From NCBI GenBank assembly GCA_002354135.1, contig DEKZ01000200.1, forward strand, positions 1-7,476: a stretch of DNA of 7,476 nucleotides, read 5' to 3'. Positions 6,060 to 7,476 of this stretch are shown here, in pieces. The stretch is from Massilia sp. UBA2709 (lineage in GTDB: Bacteria > Pseudomonadota > Gammaproteobacteria > Burkholderiales > Burkholderiaceae_D). How positions within the stretch are numbered: the first letter of the stretch is position 1; each line of letters begins with the position of its first letter. Position numbers and translations under genes: made by a program. The notes under the pieces are model-generated. The model was given only the letters and a program-made list of their open reading frames with translations. It was not told the DNA's origin and ran no database searches.

Positions 6060-6076
6060 CATCAATTATATTAATG
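6060..6076. promoter_or_regulatory. LysR-type (ArgP) operator candidate, T-N11-A dyad
   Basis: A 17-bp dyad in the argO-argP intergenic region with arms CATCAAT and ATTAATG (6 of 8 pairs symmetric). T6062 and A6074 give the T-N11-A core typical of LysR-family binding sites. It is AT-rich in an otherwise GC-rich window and overlaps the predicted argO -10, fitting regulator control of the exporter. Binding by the adjacent ArgP is inferred. Confidence 0.5.
6065..6070 (-). promoter_or_regulatory. argO -10 element
   Basis: On the minus strand the hexamer is TATAAT, a perfect -10. No good -35 lies 16-18 bp upstream, as expected for a promoter that needs an activator. Transcription would start near 6058, giving a leader of about 54 nt. 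Confidence 0.5.
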
Positions 6077-6107
6077 CTTTCTAAACTCGGATTAGTGGAG
6101 CTAATGT

Positions 6108-7013
6108 ATGCAGACCGGTACGCAGATCGACTGGCGCCGCGGCGAGGCCTTTGTCGCCGCCGTCGACACGGGCAGCCTGGAAGGGGCGGCCCAGCGCCTG
6201 CGCATCACGCCCTCGGCCGTCTCCCAGCGCATTTCCGCGCTCGAGCAGGACATGGGAGCGCCCCTGCTCGTGCGCGCCCGGCCCTGCCGCCCGACCGCGC
6301 CCGGTATGCGCCTGCTGCAGTTCCTGCGCCGGCGCACCCTGCTCGAAGAGGAATTCCTGGCCGAGCTGGAAAGCGACGCCGGCCCGGTGCGGGTCGCGCT
6401 GGCCGTCAACAACGACACCCTGGCCACCTGGCTGCTGCCGCTCCTGGCGCCGGTGCTCATCGAAGAAGCCCTGCTGGTCGAGTTCGTCCTCGACAACCAG
6501 GGCCATACCTTCGCCCTGCTGGAACAGGGCCAGGCCGTGGCCTGCATCTCGGGCGAGGCCGAGCCCATGCGCGGCTGCACGGCCAGCCCGCTCGGCCAGA
6601 TGCGCTACCGGATGGTGGCCGCGCCCGCGTTCGCGGCGCGCTGGTTCCCGGGCGGGATGACCCGCGAGGCCGCACGGCGCGCGCCGGTGATGGTGTTCGA
6701 CCGCAAGGACACCCTGCAGACCAACTTCCTGCTCCAGCATTTCGGCCTGCCGGAAGGCGCCTACCCTTTCCACTACGTGCCGGCCAGCGACCCCTACGTG
6801 CAGGCGATCCGCCTGGGCCTGGGCTACGGCATGCTGCCGCTGGAGCAGTGCGACGACATGCTGGCCGCGGGCGCCCTGGTCGACCTGGCGCCGCACCTGC
6901 ACGTGGACGTGCCGCTCTACTGGCATGCCTGGCGCATTCAGCCGGCGCGCCTGGAAAGGATGGGCGCGGCGCTGGTCAAGGCGGCGCGTGGGGTGCTGTT
7001 GCCGGTGTCCTGA
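6108..7013 (+). CDS. argP: LysR-family transcriptional regulator ArgP (IciA/LysG type)
   Basis: The 301-aa product has the usual LysR length and layout: an N-terminal winged helix-turn-helix (about 12-70, with GSLEGAAQRLRITPSAVSQRI at the helix-turn-helix region and PLLVRARPCRPTAPG at the wing) and a C-terminal periplasmic-binding-like effector domain (about 93-295). Blocks I know from E. coli ArgP recur, including VNNDTLATWLLPLLAPVL (100-117), the SDPYVQAIRLGLGYGMLP area (227-244) and a late LYWHAW. ArgP activates export of arginine/lysine by binding the argO promoter and responding to these amino acids. The start is ATG 6108 with GGAG at 6097-6100, 7 nt upstream; an ATG at 6104 is out of frame. 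It is divergent from the exporter, with a T-N11-A dyad between them that could also serve autoregulation. The assignment to ArgP/LysG is strong; effector preference is inferred. Confidence 0.92.
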   Translation: MQTGTQIDWRRGEAFVAAVDTGSLEGAAQRLRITPSAVSQRISALEQDMGAPLLVRARPCRPTAPGMRLLQFLRRRTLLEEEFLAELESDAGPVRVALAVNNDTLATWLLPLLAPVLIEEALLVEFVLDNQGHTFALLEQGQAVACISGEAEPMRGCTASPLGQMRYRMVAAPAFAARWFPGGMTREAARRAPVMVFDRKDTLQTNFLLQHFGLPEGAYPFHYVPASDPYVQAIRLGLGYGMLPLEQCDDMLAAGALVDLAPHLHVDVPLYWHAWRIQPARLERMGAALVKAARGVLLPVS

Positions 7014-7136
7014 ACCGGCGCGGCGGCGCGGCAGGCATGCCGGAGCGGGCATCGGACGCTCGCTCCTCAGCCTGTCTTAATTATGCTTTAACAGTCTTGC
7101 GTTACCATCTTGGCAAATACTTTCCAGGAGACACGC

Positions 7137-7476
7137 TTGGACGCCCTCACCGTCGGCCCCTTGGCCATTCCCATGCGGGTGCTCGCGCCCATCGCCGGCA
7201 TCGTCGCCGCCAACCTCACCGTGCTGTGGTGGCGCCGCCGGCGCGCGGTTGACGCCGACCCGGCGCTCTGGCACATGCTGGTCTGGGGCTTCCTGGCGGC
7301 GCGCGCCGCCTTCGTGCTGAAATACTTCGACAGCTATGCGGCCCAGCCGCTGTCCATGCTCGACATCCGCGACGGCGGCTTCGTCGCCTTTGCCGGCCTG
7401 CTGGTGGCCTTTGCCATCGGCTTCGAGCAGGTGCGGCGCAAGGCCGCGCTGCGCCGCCCGCTGCTCGCCGCCGCGC
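7137..7476 (+). CDS. Membrane protein N-terminus, Lgt-like/TlpA-fusion type (partial, cut by right edge)
   Basis: The frame opens at TTG 7137, with AGGAG at 7126-7130 six nt upstream, and stays open to the window end (113 codons). An ATG at 7173 (codon 13) is the next in-frame start but lacks a ribosome site. The visible part has three hydrophobic segments (about 8-29 LAIPMRVLAPIAGIVAANLTV, 45-61, 80-97) separated by basic loops (WWRRRRA; EQVRRKAALRR). The order 'short N-terminus MDALTVGPLAIP, ARAAFVLKYFDSY, LSMLDIRDGGF, then a Gly/Ala-rich helix' recalls the prolipoprotein diacylglyceryl transferase (Lgt)-like membrane domain found in front of TlpA-type thioredoxins in some betaproteobacteria. 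The thioredoxin part, if present, would be beyond the edge. The coding call is good; the family is a recollection-based guess that the rest of the gene would settle. Confidence 0.65.
   Translation, partial: MDALTVGPLAIPMRVLAPIAGIVAANLTVLWWRRRRAVDADPALWHMLVWGFLAARAAFVLKYFDSYAAQPLSMLDIRDGGFVAFAGLLVAFAIGFEQVRRKAALRRPLLAAA

Noticed and set aside
4713..6065. 450-codon minus-strand frame across HNH and the exporter
   Set aside because: It overlaps clear HNH and LysE coding in other frames and shows only Arg/Ala/Gly-rich noise without motifs.
7029..7066. Small hairpins after argP (CGGCA-GGCA-TGCCG; GGAGCG/CGCTCC)
   Set aside because: The stems are 5-6 bp, mutually exclusive in part and have no T run; too weak to call a terminator.
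5624..7252. 542-codon plus-strand frame across the exporter and argP
   Set aside because: It is antisense to the exporter and out of frame with argP, whose domains are unmistakable.
1..7476. tRNA, rRNA, CRISPR arrays, insertion sequences, integrases or attachment repeats
   Set aside because: I saw no cloverleaf-like gene, regular spaced repeats, transposase or integrase motifs, or terminal inverted repeats on reading both strands.

Overview
The window is high-GC DNA with G/C-rich third codon positions. Its gene content (an ArgP-type regulator divergent from a LysE/ArgO exporter, a CBM56-bearing laminarinase, and a membrane protein resembling Lgt-like/TlpA fusions) suggests a betaproteobacterium, most likely Oxalobacteraceae (Massilia-like). 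The taxonomic call is inference from style and gene types; no marker gene is present.

Layout. (a) 1-2160, minus strand: a probable two-gene operon read from about 2126 leftward. The first gene encodes a protein with a GIY-YIG nuclease domain followed by a long helical, partly hydrophobic C-terminal region. An in-frame amber codon lies inside the nuclease domain, between the GIY and YIG halves. The second gene, coupled by an ATGA overlap, is a helical, coiled-coil-like protein that runs off the left edge. I recognise no described system with this pairing. (b) 2283-2729, plus: a small SRPBCC-fold protein, divergent from (a). (c) 2836-4776, plus: a secreted GH16 endo-beta-1,3-glucanase with a middle beta-sandwich-like domain and a C-terminal CBM56. 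It has its own near-consensus promoter and a LacI-type dyad just past the predicted transcription start. (d) 4837-5621, plus: an HNH nuclease-like gene with a good predicted promoter and a 20-bp dyad next to its start codon; its reading frame runs 232 nt antisense into the next gene. (e) 5390-7013: the divergent pair argO-like exporter (minus) and argP-like LysR regulator (plus). The intergenic region holds a T-N11-A dyad overlapping the exporter's -10, and the exporter leader can fold so as to bury its Shine-Dalgarno. (f) 7137-7476, plus: the start of a membrane protein, cut by the right edge.

How they work together. Region (e) is a classic regulator/exporter unit for basic amino acids. Region (c) is a self-contained polysaccharide-degradation unit. 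Region (a) is the least explained part: a nuclease-like domain joined to a possible membrane or pore-like region, plus a coupled helical partner, would fit a toxin/effector or defence role, but nothing in the window proves this, and the amber codon may have inactivated it.
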